Shown here piece by piece: positions 44,040-54,274 of a stretch of DNA of 64,000 bases. Location of the stretch: contig CM061256.1 of assembly GCA_022605425.2 (NCBI GenBank), forward strand, positions 612,573-676,572. Reading direction: 5' to 3'. Made by a program: the position numbers and the translations under genes. The stretch's first letter is position 1, and each line of letters opens with the position of its first letter. Under the pieces are notes generated by a model. That model did no database searches. It had not been told where the DNA came from and saw only the letters and a list, made by a program, of their open reading frames with translations. Origin of the DNA: Hamiltosporidium tvaerminnensis (Eukaryota; Microsporidia; Dubosqiidae).

Positions 44040-46470
44040 TTCTTGACAATTGTGTGTTTTAAGTTTTTAAACTTTGGGGCAATAGAAAATCTAGGTCTAT
44101 TTGATCGTCGAGTCCAATTTTCTATAGGGAATAGAGCATAGATAATTTTGGACGGTGTTTTAAAGAAGATTCTGAAGAGGTATTTGATAATTCCTTTTTG
44201 AATTCTATCAGCGGCCCCAAGGAAAGTTTTTTACAACCAAAATTCCTGTATGATAATCCAAATGAGGTCTTACATATGATTTAAATGCTCTCAACTTAAA
44301 CTTGTATTTGTTTTCTGAATTGAAATATCTTGTGAGCTTCATATTTTTGTTTATAATAGCAGTTGCTCTTATCGTTTTTTCTCTAATAATTTTAAGAGTT
44401 TTCCTAGTATCCACACATCTGTTATTAAAGTAAAATCCCAAATACTTTAAAGGATTTTGTCTTGTTATTTGTGGTTATATATAGAAATATTTATCTCTTT
44501 GCCAGAATTATAGTAGGATTTGTGTGGATTGAATACATAATTGTTGTGTTTGGCATGTTTACATCACACTTTATCATTTTTCTTACATGATTAATACTCT
44601 CAGAAAATAAAACAATATCATCTGCATATAGAAGAATATTTTTTCTCATAATTTTTTGTATAAAATGTATGATATCGTTAATGAAAATATTGAATAAACT
44701 CGGTGAAAGTATGCTTCCTTGAGGTAAACCAAGGGAAGCTGTTTTAATTTGACTTCTTTCTTTAGAGTTAGAGATCATATATTGGTTGTTTTCTATTGAT
44801 CCGGAATTAGAGTTGTGTCTTTTAGGGATAAGTTTTGATTTGACAACATTTTATGATACAATTCGGATCGATTAACGCTATCATAAGCTTTTATGAAGTC
44901 CAGTGTTACACATATAAGAGATCCATTTCCATGTCTTAATTCTGTTTCCAGAACCATAGCGTTATTGAGAGTAGAATATCCTGGTTTTAAACCAGATTGT
45001 TGTTTGTGAATTTTGAGATTTATTTGTGATAAAATTAATTCTTCAAATAATTTTCTGGTTTTTTCGATTGAAAAATTAGGTCTAAAATCATCAGTATCTT
45101 TAGGAATAGGAATTATTTTGTGAATTTTTCAAGAATCTGGTATCGTTTGTTCAATTATTATAAAATTATAAAGATTGTCAATTCTTGTGTAAAATTTAAA
45201 GGTAAAATTTTAGAAATTCATTTCTGATTCCAGAAATTCCACCAGATTTTCCCGTTTTTAAAGTTGCAATCTTTCCTATTACTTCGTTAGTTGTAAACCC
45301 GTTGATCTTATCTTCCAAATTAAAGTTTCTGTTGTTTTGTCGCTTGTTGTAAAAGTCAGTTATGTTTTCGACAGTTTTATCTGGGTTTATCAAGGGTCCG
45401 TCAAGTATAAATTTATTAATTAATTCATTCAAATTTGGGTTAATTTTTGATATTGGCAAACCATGGAACTTAATTACCTTCATAAACTCAGATGTATTTA
45501 ACCCGATATGATTTGGTTCTGAATTCGGAACATCTTTTTTATCAAATCTTTTCTTTAAAATTTTGATATCTTTTCCTAATTCATTGTGTAAATCTACGTT
45601 AGTGTGTCTAGCTTCTTAACATCATACCCTTAAGCTCTGGATTATAGGGGGAATTGCTTCAGCTCTACATGTTCTTATCTCAATTCTTTTCATAGTATAG
45701 CTTATAATATTGTGTAAAAATTTACAACATTTATTAATGCATATGTAATCTATGATAAAATATTTTTTTTTCTATATGGTTATGTATCTGTTTTGTAAGT
45801 GTATCTACTAAATCTTTATTTTTTAGTAGATTTAATTTGTATTTCGGCTTCTTAGTTTCACACAGTGCAATAGTATCAACAAGAGTTAGTTTATCGTTAA
45901 ATTCTTAGAGAAATTCATTTTAATTAAAATAAAGTAATTTGTAAATACTTTATCAGCTGTTGAAGATTTTGTGTTATGACAAACGTTGTAAAATTTAAGT
46001 TAATTTCATAAAGTCCGTATTACAGGTGATTATCAAGAATTTCTTGTTCAAGCGCCGGTTTTTGTTCTAAGTTGTAGTCTCCCATAATTAGTGTGTTTAG
46101 ATATTTGTAATTTATCAGATTTTGTTGTAGAATTTCAACTTTATTTGAAGAATTATTCCTTAGCTAAAGATAAATAAATTATATATGTGTTTTATTGTTA
46201 TTCCACTTTCCGTTATGTTGTCAATTTTTGTTAGGGTTAGATTTTTCGTAATCAGTATGATGGTTCCTTTTTTACGAGAGAATATGTAATCTACTCTTAT
46301 AGAAAGTTTAACAGCAGCGATTGCATACTTTTTTGAAATAGGTGTAAAAGTATCTCTCCACGTCTCAACCAAAGCAAGAATATCAAAGGTGTTTTTATCA
46401 AGAATTTCGTTAATCTTTTTAATTTTCAGATCAGATAGGCCGCCCACATGTAATGAAGCCTCTTTTCTTT
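44040..46470 (-). pseudogene. ORF2 of copy D: endonuclease plus reverse transcriptase (broken)
   Basis: Pieces in order are HVGGLSDLKIKKINE and LALVETWRDTF (endonuclease start), GDYN near 46080, then a region near 45860 where the usual SDHxL reads FNDKL. KGRSGGISG-type fingers (TGKSGGISGIRNEFL) follow near 45230. RT motifs LGLPQGSILSPSLFNIFIN and LLYADDIV follow (YADD at 44617-44628). The thumb is GFYFNNRCVDTRKTLKIIRE. Frame changes separate the endonuclease, the middle and the thumb. The YADD box is intact, but the protein as encoded cannot be made. Confidence 0.8.
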
Positions 46471-46506
46471 ACCATAATAATAAGAATGTGAGAGGAATCC
46501 CGGTAT

Positions 46507-47513
46507 CTAGTCTTTACTAAACTTGTTGGTCTCAGGTTTAGAATTTCTCAGGATATCGAGCAGTATGGATTCCTTAGTAGTTATGTTTACTGCAGAATTT
46601 TTACATTTTATGTCAATGTTTTGTTCCTCTTTAAATCTTAAATCAGTTTTTGAGGTTGTTTTTTCATTATTTAATTTACCTTTTTGGTGTAATTTTCGTA
46701 AATTTATGAATTGTTTTGTTGAAAATTTTAAGATTAATTTTCTTGTTACATCTTTTATCTTTCTTATTAATATTTCAATAAATGTTTCCGCGTTTATGAA
46801 GTTCAGATTGTTGATGTAATTTTTGTGAGAATTTGATTTGTAAGAAATTGTCAATTTACCTTTTTTTTTATAAATTTGTTAAAATTTTTAAAAAATAGTT
46901 TCTATTAAATAAAGGTGTTTTGTCGGATTCGTAGGTAAAAGTTTTTTCATTTATGATTATGAAATTCCTCAAATATTTGTGTTTATGTTTAGGTCTCGTG
47001 CCTTTTTTGTGATCTAGTTCAGATTTTATGAATCTTTCGTTATTGACGTTCATGGCTGATGTTATGTTATTAACATGTTTGTGTGTTTTCTTCAATTTTT
47101 TGTTTTCAGATTTTGAAAATTTATATTTTCCAAATTTTTTGTGTTGGTTAGACAAAATATCTTCGGTGTCAATCACTGTTTTGTAATTAAAGTAATTAAT
47201 CTAATGTTTATGTGTTCCGAGGTTGTTAATTTTTGTTTTATCTCGGTTGGAGATAAAGTTAAAATTATTTTTTGTAATTTTTTCTGAATTTTCTGTCCAG
47301 GTAAGACATTTATGTTCTGATTTACTTTTTTTTGACTGAAATTATTTTGTCGAACAAATGTTGGTACGCATTCAAGACATTCTATATATCGTTGATTTCT
47401 TATTTTTGAATTATCCAAGAGTAAGTCTGATTGTATGTCTGTTGTTTTTGTTTTGTAATGTGTTCTTGTTCTAATGAAAAGTCAACCAAGTCTGAATAGG
47501 AAGAAATTGCCAT
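46507..47513 (-). pseudogene. ORF1 of copy D (broken)
   Basis: Starts ATGGCAATTTCTTCC immediately after the telomeric motif. Three main frame pieces remain (47418-47173, 47176-46868 and 46854-46507), so at least two frameshifts have occurred. They are Lys/Asn/Thr-rich with RNA-binding-like basic clusters (KKGTRPKHKHKYLRN) and no zinc knuckle. The last piece ends in NSKPETNKFSKD. ORF1 proteins of LINEs usually bind the element RNA; here only position and composition support that. Confidence 0.6.
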
Positions 47514-47538
47514 GGGTTAGGAAGAAAGAATTTTATTT
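47514..47538 (-). terminator. 3' tail and telomeric junction, copy C to copy D
   Basis: AAATAAA (47532-47538), 10-base spacer and CCTAACCC in element sense, followed at once by the ATG of copy D ORF1. It thus serves as the tail of one element and the immediate upstream sequence of the next. Confidence 0.75.
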
Positions 47539-47606
47539 ATATAGTTTTAAAATTAATTTATCAGTTGGGATTTTAGGTATTAAAACAAAACCTAATTTAG
47601 GCAAAT

Positions 47607-48382
47607 CTTTTTTTTTTTAAAAGGCACAAATTTATTTTAATATTTGAAGCACTAACTCCTCCTACTTTGTAATAATATATTCTTATTAAATTTCTCTTCA
47701 ATCAAATGAATAGTTTCTTCTGGAAACTTTCAATTATTGTATAATATTTCAGTCCAAAGTAACCTTCATTAAAAAACAAAAATTTTATCCAACGGTAGGC
47801 CTTTCCCTGTATATCACATGATATAAATAGGACATCTTCAATCTTCTTATAATTTGCAATAAATATCAAATCTTTTTCTGATATATTTATTTTCTCTAAC
47901 TCATTCTTTTTATTTTATATTCTTGTGAGGCACAAAATAATTCTGAAAAACTAATATTTTGAAAATAAATTCTAAGAATATGAATTTCTTTTAGATTCAA
48001 TAAATTACTAAATGCTTCTACATCTAAATTATCAATAAAAATTGCACACCTGTAAATCCTTTAGACTGCTTAGATCATAGTTTTGAAATAAAAACTTTAT
48101 GGAATCTATAACATATTCAGAATCCGAAATATCTTTATTCGTGGCTTTAAAATATAATTTCTATTATTTTCTGAAAGTTTTACGAAATCAATCATTTGAT
48201 TAATATTCCAAAGACGCAACTCTTTAATATAGAAAATTTGATCTACCGAACGGTTTAATTTTATAGTATTTGCTTTCTCAAAGTATATTTCTTGAAGACC
48301 CATCATAGGAGCAAATAATTATATTTATATATTTTTAAAGGTAATTAATCATCATGATATTTGATTAATGATTTTCCAGAAA
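47607..48382 (-). pseudogene. Inserted retrocopy of a leucine-rich-repeat-like gene, with poly(A) and target duplication
   Basis: The 3'UTR of copy C matches copy D up to AGGCAAAT at 47599-47606, and the match resumes at AGGCAAAT at 48383-48390 followed by TGGATAAATTAAT. The ~776 bases between are foreign. On the minus strand the insert ends in 11 A residues just before the 8-base duplicated target. Its coding flavour is leucine-rich-repeat-like: LQEIYFEKANTIKLNRSVDQ, IKELRLWNINQMIDFVKL and LKEIHILRIYFQNISFSEL, with stops and frameshifts. It is presumably an mRNA copied by a LINE and inserted here. The longest intact frame is only 66 codons (48306-48106). Confidence 0.65.
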
Positions 48383-48620
48383 AGGCAAATTGGATAAATT
48401 AATACAAACAAAAAATCATGATGATCATTTACTCTCATCCAACACTTTCTTAAAAATAACACTAATAAAAATTCACCCGCCTCTCATATAAATAGTTTCG
48501 CTCATCTGGGTTTTTATAATTGAAAATAACACCACCTCTACTATTTTCTTTTGCTTTTTTGGGATTTTAAGTATTAGAAAATTAGGCATTTTCGTACTCT
48601 GTATTAAAAATATCTAAATA

Positions 48621-48652
48621 AGGCGGTAATGTCCCATTCGGGCTCCTCGCCT
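48621..48652 (-). promoter_or_regulatory. Conserved 3'UTR hairpin, copy C
   Basis: Element sense: outer stem AGGCG...CGCCT and inner stem CCC-GAAT-GGG. The outer closing pair is G-C here but A-T in copy A (GGCA...TGCC), a compensatory change that supports a real RNA stem. Confidence 0.7.
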
Positions 48653-48815
48653 TTGCGTTGGTGATAAGTTTTTGAACAGCTAGGCCAATTAACTGTTTTG
48701 TGTTTCAATGTGGGTTGCAGATATCATATCTTTGAAATTCGACGAGTATTTCGTCAAGATTATCTCTTTCATGATGTGGTCCGATAATTTCCAGGATTGT
48801 TGAAAAACTTTATTT

Positions 48816-49816
48816 TTATTGTGATTTAAAATTGTAAAATTTAAGTATTTCAAAGTCTGAAAATAGCTTTAAGTTAATTCTTAAATTTTCTTTTTTAAAT
48901 TTTTCACATTTTTTCTCGAGTTTATCGGCTTGAAATTGTCTATTTACTTTGTTGACAATTTTTTTAAAATGTTTGACATTTTTTGTGTTATCATTTTGAT
49001 ATAAGTGTTTGACAATTGAATTTTTGAGATTGCTGATTTTTGTTGCAATAGAGAATCTCAGTCTAGTGGATCTTTTAAACCAGTTTTCAATTGGGAAAAT
49101 GGCATACAATAATTTTGAAGGTGTTTTATAATAAATTCTGAATATATATTTTATAAGGTCTTTTTGAATTCTGTCTGCTGCCTCAATAAAAGTCTTGTTA
49201 CAACCTAAAAGTGAAGTGTGATAATCTAGGTGAGGTCTTAAATAGGCTTTGTAGGCTCTCAGTTTGAATTTATACTTGTTTTCAGAATTAAAATATTTTG
49301 TTAGTTTCATAGCCTTGTTAACTATGGCTGTTGCTTTGATTGTTTTTTCTCTAATTATTTTAAGTGTTTTTCATGTATCTACACATCTGTTATTAAAATG
49401 GAATCCCAAATATTTTAAAGGATTTTGTCTTTCAATTTGTGTGTTGTAGATTGATAGGTTAATTTCTTTGCCAGAATTGCAAAAACATTTTTTGGGATTC
49501 AAAATATAGTTGTTAAATTTCGCGTGTTTTGATACACATTTGATCATTTTTCGAATATAATCATATCTTTCAGAAAATATTACTATGTCATCAGCATATA
49601 GAAGTATGTTTTTTCTTATTTCTTCTGGAATAAAGTGAATGATATCGTTTATAAAGACGTTAAAAAGACTTGGTGAAAGTATGCTTCCCTGAGGAAGTCC
49701 CAAGGCTGCTGTTTTGATTTGGCTACATTCCTTAGAATTTGAAATCATATATTTGTTATTTTGAATTAGATTGGCAATAGGTGTTGTATCTTTGAGATAT
49801 AAGTTTTGATTTAAGA
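48816..49816 (-). pseudogene. ORF2 fragment of copy C (reverse transcriptase, C-terminal half)
   Basis: Contains LGLPQGSILSPSLFNVFIN and LLYADDIVIFSERYDYIRKM, then the thumb-like YLGFHFNNRCVDT. A single in-frame TGA (49371-49373) follows at the position of the Arg in copy D. The frame then resumes and runs to 48816 (RPHLDYHTSLLGCNKTFIEA, DRIQKDLIKYIFRIYYKTPS). Apart from the 5' truncation only this one stop breaks the frame, so the copy is rather young. Confidence 0.85.
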
Positions 49817-49851
49817 GGGTAGGGTTAGGGTGAAAAAGAAATGATTTATTT
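49817..49851 (-). terminator. 3' tail and telomeric junction, copy B to copy C
   Basis: Element sense: AAATAAA (49845-49851), a 14-base spacer, CCCTAACCC and then CCTACCC-like sequence; two adjoining telomere-type units remain. Copy C begins directly after it. Confidence 0.7.
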
Positions 49852-50153
49852 AAATACTTTTAGTAGATCAAAACAGATCTAAACACGTCACAACACAAAA
49901 ACAATTAACTTCTACGCTGATAATCTTGCCCCGCACATCACTAAAAACACCAACTACCTTCACGACTGATATTTTCGCCAGTTTCATTGATAATATCAAT
50001 GTCTCAAATCAATCACATGCATTTTTAATTGTTGTCTTAGCAATTAATTTGATAATCAAAGCAATTATTGGTTTCAAAAAGGGACCAATAATCGTAAAGT
50101 ATAATTTTGGATGGTTCTATACACTTCAATCTATTTTATAAAAGCATTACAAA

Positions 50154-50186
50154 GGCTACTACGTCCCCTAATGGGGCTCTGTGCCC
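50154..50186 (-). promoter_or_regulatory. Conserved 3'UTR hairpin, copy B
   Basis: Element sense: outer GGC...GCC and an inner stem lengthened to CCCC-ATTA-GGGG, so both sides gained a pair. About 337 bases from the element end. Confidence 0.6.
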
Positions 50187-50189
50187 AAC

Positions 50190-51130
50190 CGTTTCTGCAA
50201 AATCGTATCTGCTAATGTCGACTGGCCAATGTCAACATACTTTTATGGTGGATTTTATTTTTTTGTCGTTCATAAGTTCTAAAATTTCTTCAAACTTTTT
50301 CTTTTTCTTTTCAAAGTTAACTACCTCTAATAGTTTACTTAATCTTTCTTTAGTTTCTGTATTCCAGTTAAAATTTTTTAGGTTTTTAAAATTGTTAAAT
50401 ATTTCTAAGTTCTGTTGTAAATTTTTCTTCTTAGGTTTAGTAATTGTAGCTGAAAATTTTATTGTTGTTCCTTGGACCATCTCTTCATTTATATGTTCAA
50501 AGTAAAGTTTCTTCATGGTTTTAAAGATTTTAGTATTGTTATTTAGGAAGTTCGTGTATAAATTTGTTCTTTTACCATTCAGAATCTTGTGAGTGTTAAT
50601 TAAGCTTAGTCGTCTACTTCTTTGCTTTTTTTTTCTATAGAGAAGATTCCGTAAATGATTTTACTCGGTGTTTTGTAATATATTCCAAAAAGATTTTTAA
50701 TAATTCCTTTTTGGATTCTGTCGCAATCTTCAGTGAAAGTTTTGTTTAGACCAAGAAGTGTAATAGGGTAATCTATATGTGGTCTTACATATGATATGTA
50801 GCCACGTAGCATGTATCTAAAAATGTCACCCGAGTTATTAAATATATTCTTTCTTACAGCACTTTTTAAAATCGCTGTAGCTTTTAGGGCATTTGTTCTA
50901 GCTATTTTAAGATTTTTCTTTGTATCTGCGCATTTCAAATTGAAATAATAGCCTAGGTATTTGATTGGCGATTGTTTAACTATTTCTATATTATTAACTC
51001 TAATTTCAATCGTAATATTTGTGTTATAAAAACATTTTTTCGCGTTTAACAGATAGCTATTGTATTTGGCGTGTCTTTCTATGTTAGCTATCATTTCATG
51101 GATTTCATCTATTCTGTTCGAAAATATCAA
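50190..51130 (-). pseudogene. ORF2 fragment of copy B (RT thumb and C-terminus)
   Basis: The frame from 51130 to 50606 reads FSNRIDEIHEMI, then YLGYYFNLKCADTKKNLKIAR, RPHIDYPITLLGLNKTFTED and DRIQKGIIKNLFGIYYKTPS. All of these match the corresponding parts of copies A, C and D. A frameshift near 50610 separates it from the second piece (50516-50232, ending KSTIKVC), which is the C-terminal Lys-rich region. Confidence 0.8.
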
Positions 51131-51155
51131 GGGTTAGGAAAAGGAAATTTTATTT
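51131..51155 (-). terminator. 3' tail and telomeric junction, copy A to copy B
   Basis: AAATAAA (51149-51155), 10-base spacer and CCTAACCC, then the truncated ORF2 of copy B begins with TTGATATTTTCG. Confidence 0.75.
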
Positions 51156-51373
51156 AAATATTTTTAAGTTCTGAAAAATTTCAGAATTTACATACAGTTA
51201 ACACCCCCCTCCTGGTATGATACATGACACCCGTTACTACAGTTTCATCTAACCCTTATACTTCCACGAAGCCTCATATGGAATTCCTTGAGGTTCCAGA
51301 TTGTCTTGTTTCATGGGTATCTTCTCAACCTGATCTGCTTTATAATATTAACTGGTAAAAGTTTTTTAAATAT

Positions 51374-51403
51374 GGCAGTAACGTCCCTTGCGGGCTCCCT
51401 GCC
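51374..51403 (-). promoter_or_regulatory. Conserved 3'UTR hairpin, copy A
   Basis: Element sense: GGCA...TGCC outer stem and CCC-GCAA-GGG inner stem, the loop being a GNRA tetraloop. About 243 bases from the 3' end. The best-formed of the four copies. Confidence 0.7.
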
Positions 51404-51458
51404 TTAACCTACCTGCTAAATAGTATCTTGTGGATTAATAAGGTCAATATTAACCCCG

Positions 51459-54205
51459 CTAAGTTGTGTGATCTTTATTATGCTGAATAAATTTTATTAA
51501 AATTTGAATTATATTTTCTCTTTTATAGTCTGGAGTAAGAATATCTAAAAAAGCTTTAAATCTTGTTGTTGGAATCCTTTTGAAATCTTGCTGCCTTAGA
51601 TTCTCGAAAGAGTTAAAGATTTGGAAGTTAAGACGCAAATTTTCTCTTTGCCACCTATTATATTTTGCTTTAAATTCATTTCCCTGAATCTTATTCTTGA
51701 TATACTTGCAATTTTTCTTTATATCTTTAATATTTTTGGATTTATTCGGTTTGAATATCCATCTTAACAGTGTTTTTCTTGTGTGTATGATCTTATAAGC
51801 AACATTGCTCCTGAGTCTATCTGCTCTTTGCTTTGTATTTTCCAAGGGAAATAATGCGTATAAGATCTTCGTTGGCGTTTTGAATAAATTTTATATAGAT
51901 ATTTTATTATGCCTTTTTGTATCCTATCAGTGCCTTCAACAAACGGTTCATTACAACCGAACAGCTGGGCATAATAATCTATATGGGGGCGTAATAATTT
52001 AGTATACATTCTTAATTTTGATTGATAATATTGCAGGTTATTATTACTATATTGTGTCTTTCTTAATAACTTATTTGTAATCACTGCCGCTCTAACGGCT
52101 TTTTGCCTTATGAATTTAAGGCTTTTCATGGTACCTGCACATTTATTGTTAAAATAATATCCTAAATATTCCAGAGGGACTTGTTTTTCCAACCTGGTAC
52201 GATCTACATAGAAATCGTGATCTGTTGAAGCATTGTAAAAACATTTCCTTGGGTTTAATTTATATCTGTTGGCTTCCGCGTGCGATTGACATTGATCTAT
52301 CATGTATTGCATTGTGCTATGCCGTAAGCTAAATAATGAAATGTCGTCTGCGTAAATAATTATGTATGGTACCAGGTGCTATGGCATTCTTATCACGATA
52401 TCATCAATAAACACATTAAATAAAATTGAAGATAAAATGCTTCCTTGGGGTAATCCAAGAGCAGCAGTTTTCCAATTATTATTTTCTATTAATGTGTTGA
52501 TCTTGTACTCGTTATTCTCGATCAGTGCAGCTATTAGAATTGTATCTTCTCTTGAAAACTTCTTCTTTATCATTAGTTTCTCGTACAACCTCTTACGATA
52601 TACACTGTCATAGGCTTTGGAGATATCTAAAGTTACACAGATTCCTTCTACATCGCCATGTCTTAATCTGGTGTCAAGTGTTAAGGCGTGGTTAAGGGTC
52701 GAATGCTTCAGTCTAAAACCAGCTTGTTGTCTTTTCAGCTTTACCTCAAATTTGCTAAAAATTAGTTTTTCGAATAGTTTACGTGTTTTCTCTATCAATG
52801 AAATAGGTCTAAACTCGCTATCATCTTTGTGTATTGGTTGTATCATGTGTTTCTTCCAAATCAAAGGAATCTCTTTATCCGTAATAATCTTGTTAAACAT
52901 GTATGTAAGCTCCACTATAAAGTTGCGCAGACAAATCTTAAGGAATTCATTCTTAATACCGCTAATCCCACCCGCTTTGCCACCTTTTAATATCTTTATA
53001 CATTTCTCTACCTCTTCAACACTTAGCTGGTTTATCTTATTTTTTCTCTGTATGGTGTGTTTGCTAAATAAACTATTGTGGATGTTTTTTATCCACTTAA
53101 TTGTTTCCTCTAAGCTTGTTATCTTCCGATCTAAAACAAAGTTATTAAGTAATTCTTTATTATAATTCTGTCTACTGTTTGGGATTGCGTTACCATGAAA
53201 ATTCATAATGGCTTCTAATTGTGATGCTTCCAAACCAATGTGTTCTACTTTGAGGTCACGAGTATCAGTATCCGGTAGGTTTTTGGTTAATCTCTTTACT
53301 TCTTTACATAACCTTTCAAACAAGATTGGATTATTGTGCCTTGCTCTTTCAAGTGCTCTCCTAATGTGCTGAATGACTGGATTGAAGTTCGTACGACTTT
53401 GTTTGCGTATTATGAGTCTATATACACCAGAAAGTATGATATTATGTAAAGCTGTGCAACAGTCATTGATGTTTAGAGTTCTTATAATATTCGAATTCTT
53501 CTTAATTAAAATCTCTATTTTATTTGTAATATTTGCTACTACTTTTGGTCTAGTCAAGAGTCTTATATTATACTTAGTTTTCTTTTTTTGTATTTCTATC
53601 GGTTTTAATATTAAGAGTTTGTGATTTAATCCCACAATTGGAGAAATCTTAATATCTACTATCGTGTTTGTAAAAATCTTATCAGGTTTTGATTCTTTAT
53701 TATTGTGTTTGTATGTATTTGTTAGAATGTCGATCTCTGACAATCCATACATTGCGTGGTTATCTAAAATTTGTTGTTCAAGTGTCTTGTGTTGTTCTGA
53801 GTTATATTCTCCTAAAATGTATAGTCTTTTGTACAGGTATTGGTTTAATGTAGGTTTTACGATGTTAAATTCTGTACTTTTTGGGGGTCTATATATAAAA
53901 ATAAAAATTTGGTCATTCACTTTTATTGAAATACCTTCATCTGTTATATTGTCAATTGCCTCACTAACAATCGTATCCCTACCCAATACTATTATACCTT
54001 CTTTGTTTGAGTATCGGTCTCTTACTTGGACAGATTTCTTACTGTTTAACACTTTATATCCTCTTAAGAGTGGCGTTATATTATCTCTCCATGTTTCAGC
54101 CACTCCGAGGATGTCCAACATATGTCCTTGAATTAAATTATTTATCTTAAAAATTCTATTATCAGATAATCCCCCAACATTGATATACCCTACTTTAAAA
54201 ATCAT
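51459..54205 (-). pseudogene. ORF2 of copy A: APE-like endonuclease plus reverse transcriptase (one stop, one frameshift)
   Basis: Residues from ATG 54205: an APE/EEP endonuclease with Asn9 (INVGGL), Glu37 (ETW), Tyr105 (YRPP), GEYN at 132-135 where GDxN is usual, Asp175 (DKIFTN), and LNHKLL near 193-198 where SDHxL is usual. RT follows: GGKAGGISGIKNEFL, EFRPISLIEK, RLKHSTLNHAL, LDISKAYDSVY and LGLPQGSILS. The YADD box (52343-52354) is intact but lies just after an in-frame TAG (52379-52381 on the complement). The thumb is GYYFNNKCAGTMKSLKF. A frameshift near 51850-51880 moves the C-terminus into the 51845-51459 frame. The altered endonuclease residues would reduce or abolish nicking; the RT core residues are kept. 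Confidence 0.9.
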
Positions 54206-54274
54206 AGAGTTTATTGTTCAAGCTCGAAGTGTAATCTATCTAAATATTATTGTCCTTGATATTGAGAATTTTTA

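Larger units (their letters stand above)
43313..47513 (-). mobile_element. Telomere-associated APE-type LINE, copy D (full length, decayed)
   Basis: In element sense it runs from the ATG at 47513 (directly after CCTAACCC of the neighbour) to the tail ending CCTAACCC at 43313. It holds ORF1 (47513 to about 46507), ORF2 with endonuclease and RT (about 46470-44040), and a 3'UTR with the conserved hairpin at 43656-43686. Multiple stops and frameshifts are present in both ORFs. Its left junction at 43313 faces unrelated AT-rich DNA, so this is the innermost and presumably oldest element of the chain. Total about 4.2 kb. Confidence 0.85.
47514..49816 (-). mobile_element. Telomere-associated APE-type LINE, copy C (5'-truncated)
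   Basis: Begins in element sense at 49816 inside the RT domain, directly after a telomeric motif, and ends with CCTAACCC at 47514. It carries the RT palm-to-C-terminus (49816-48816) and a 3'UTR that is split by an inserted retrocopy (47607-48382). The tail and 3'UTR are very close to those of copy D over the first ~95 bases, so C and D are the most closely related pair. Confidence 0.85.
49817..51130 (-). mobile_element. Telomere-associated APE-type LINE, copy B (5'-truncated)
   Basis: Starts in element sense at 51130, right after CCTAACCC, inside ORF2 just downstream of the YADD region. It ends at the junction 49817-49830, which holds the longest internal telomeric tract of the chain (GGGTAGGGTTAGGG on the + strand). 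Its sequence differs clearly from copies C and D, so it belongs to a distinct subfamily. Confidence 0.8.
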
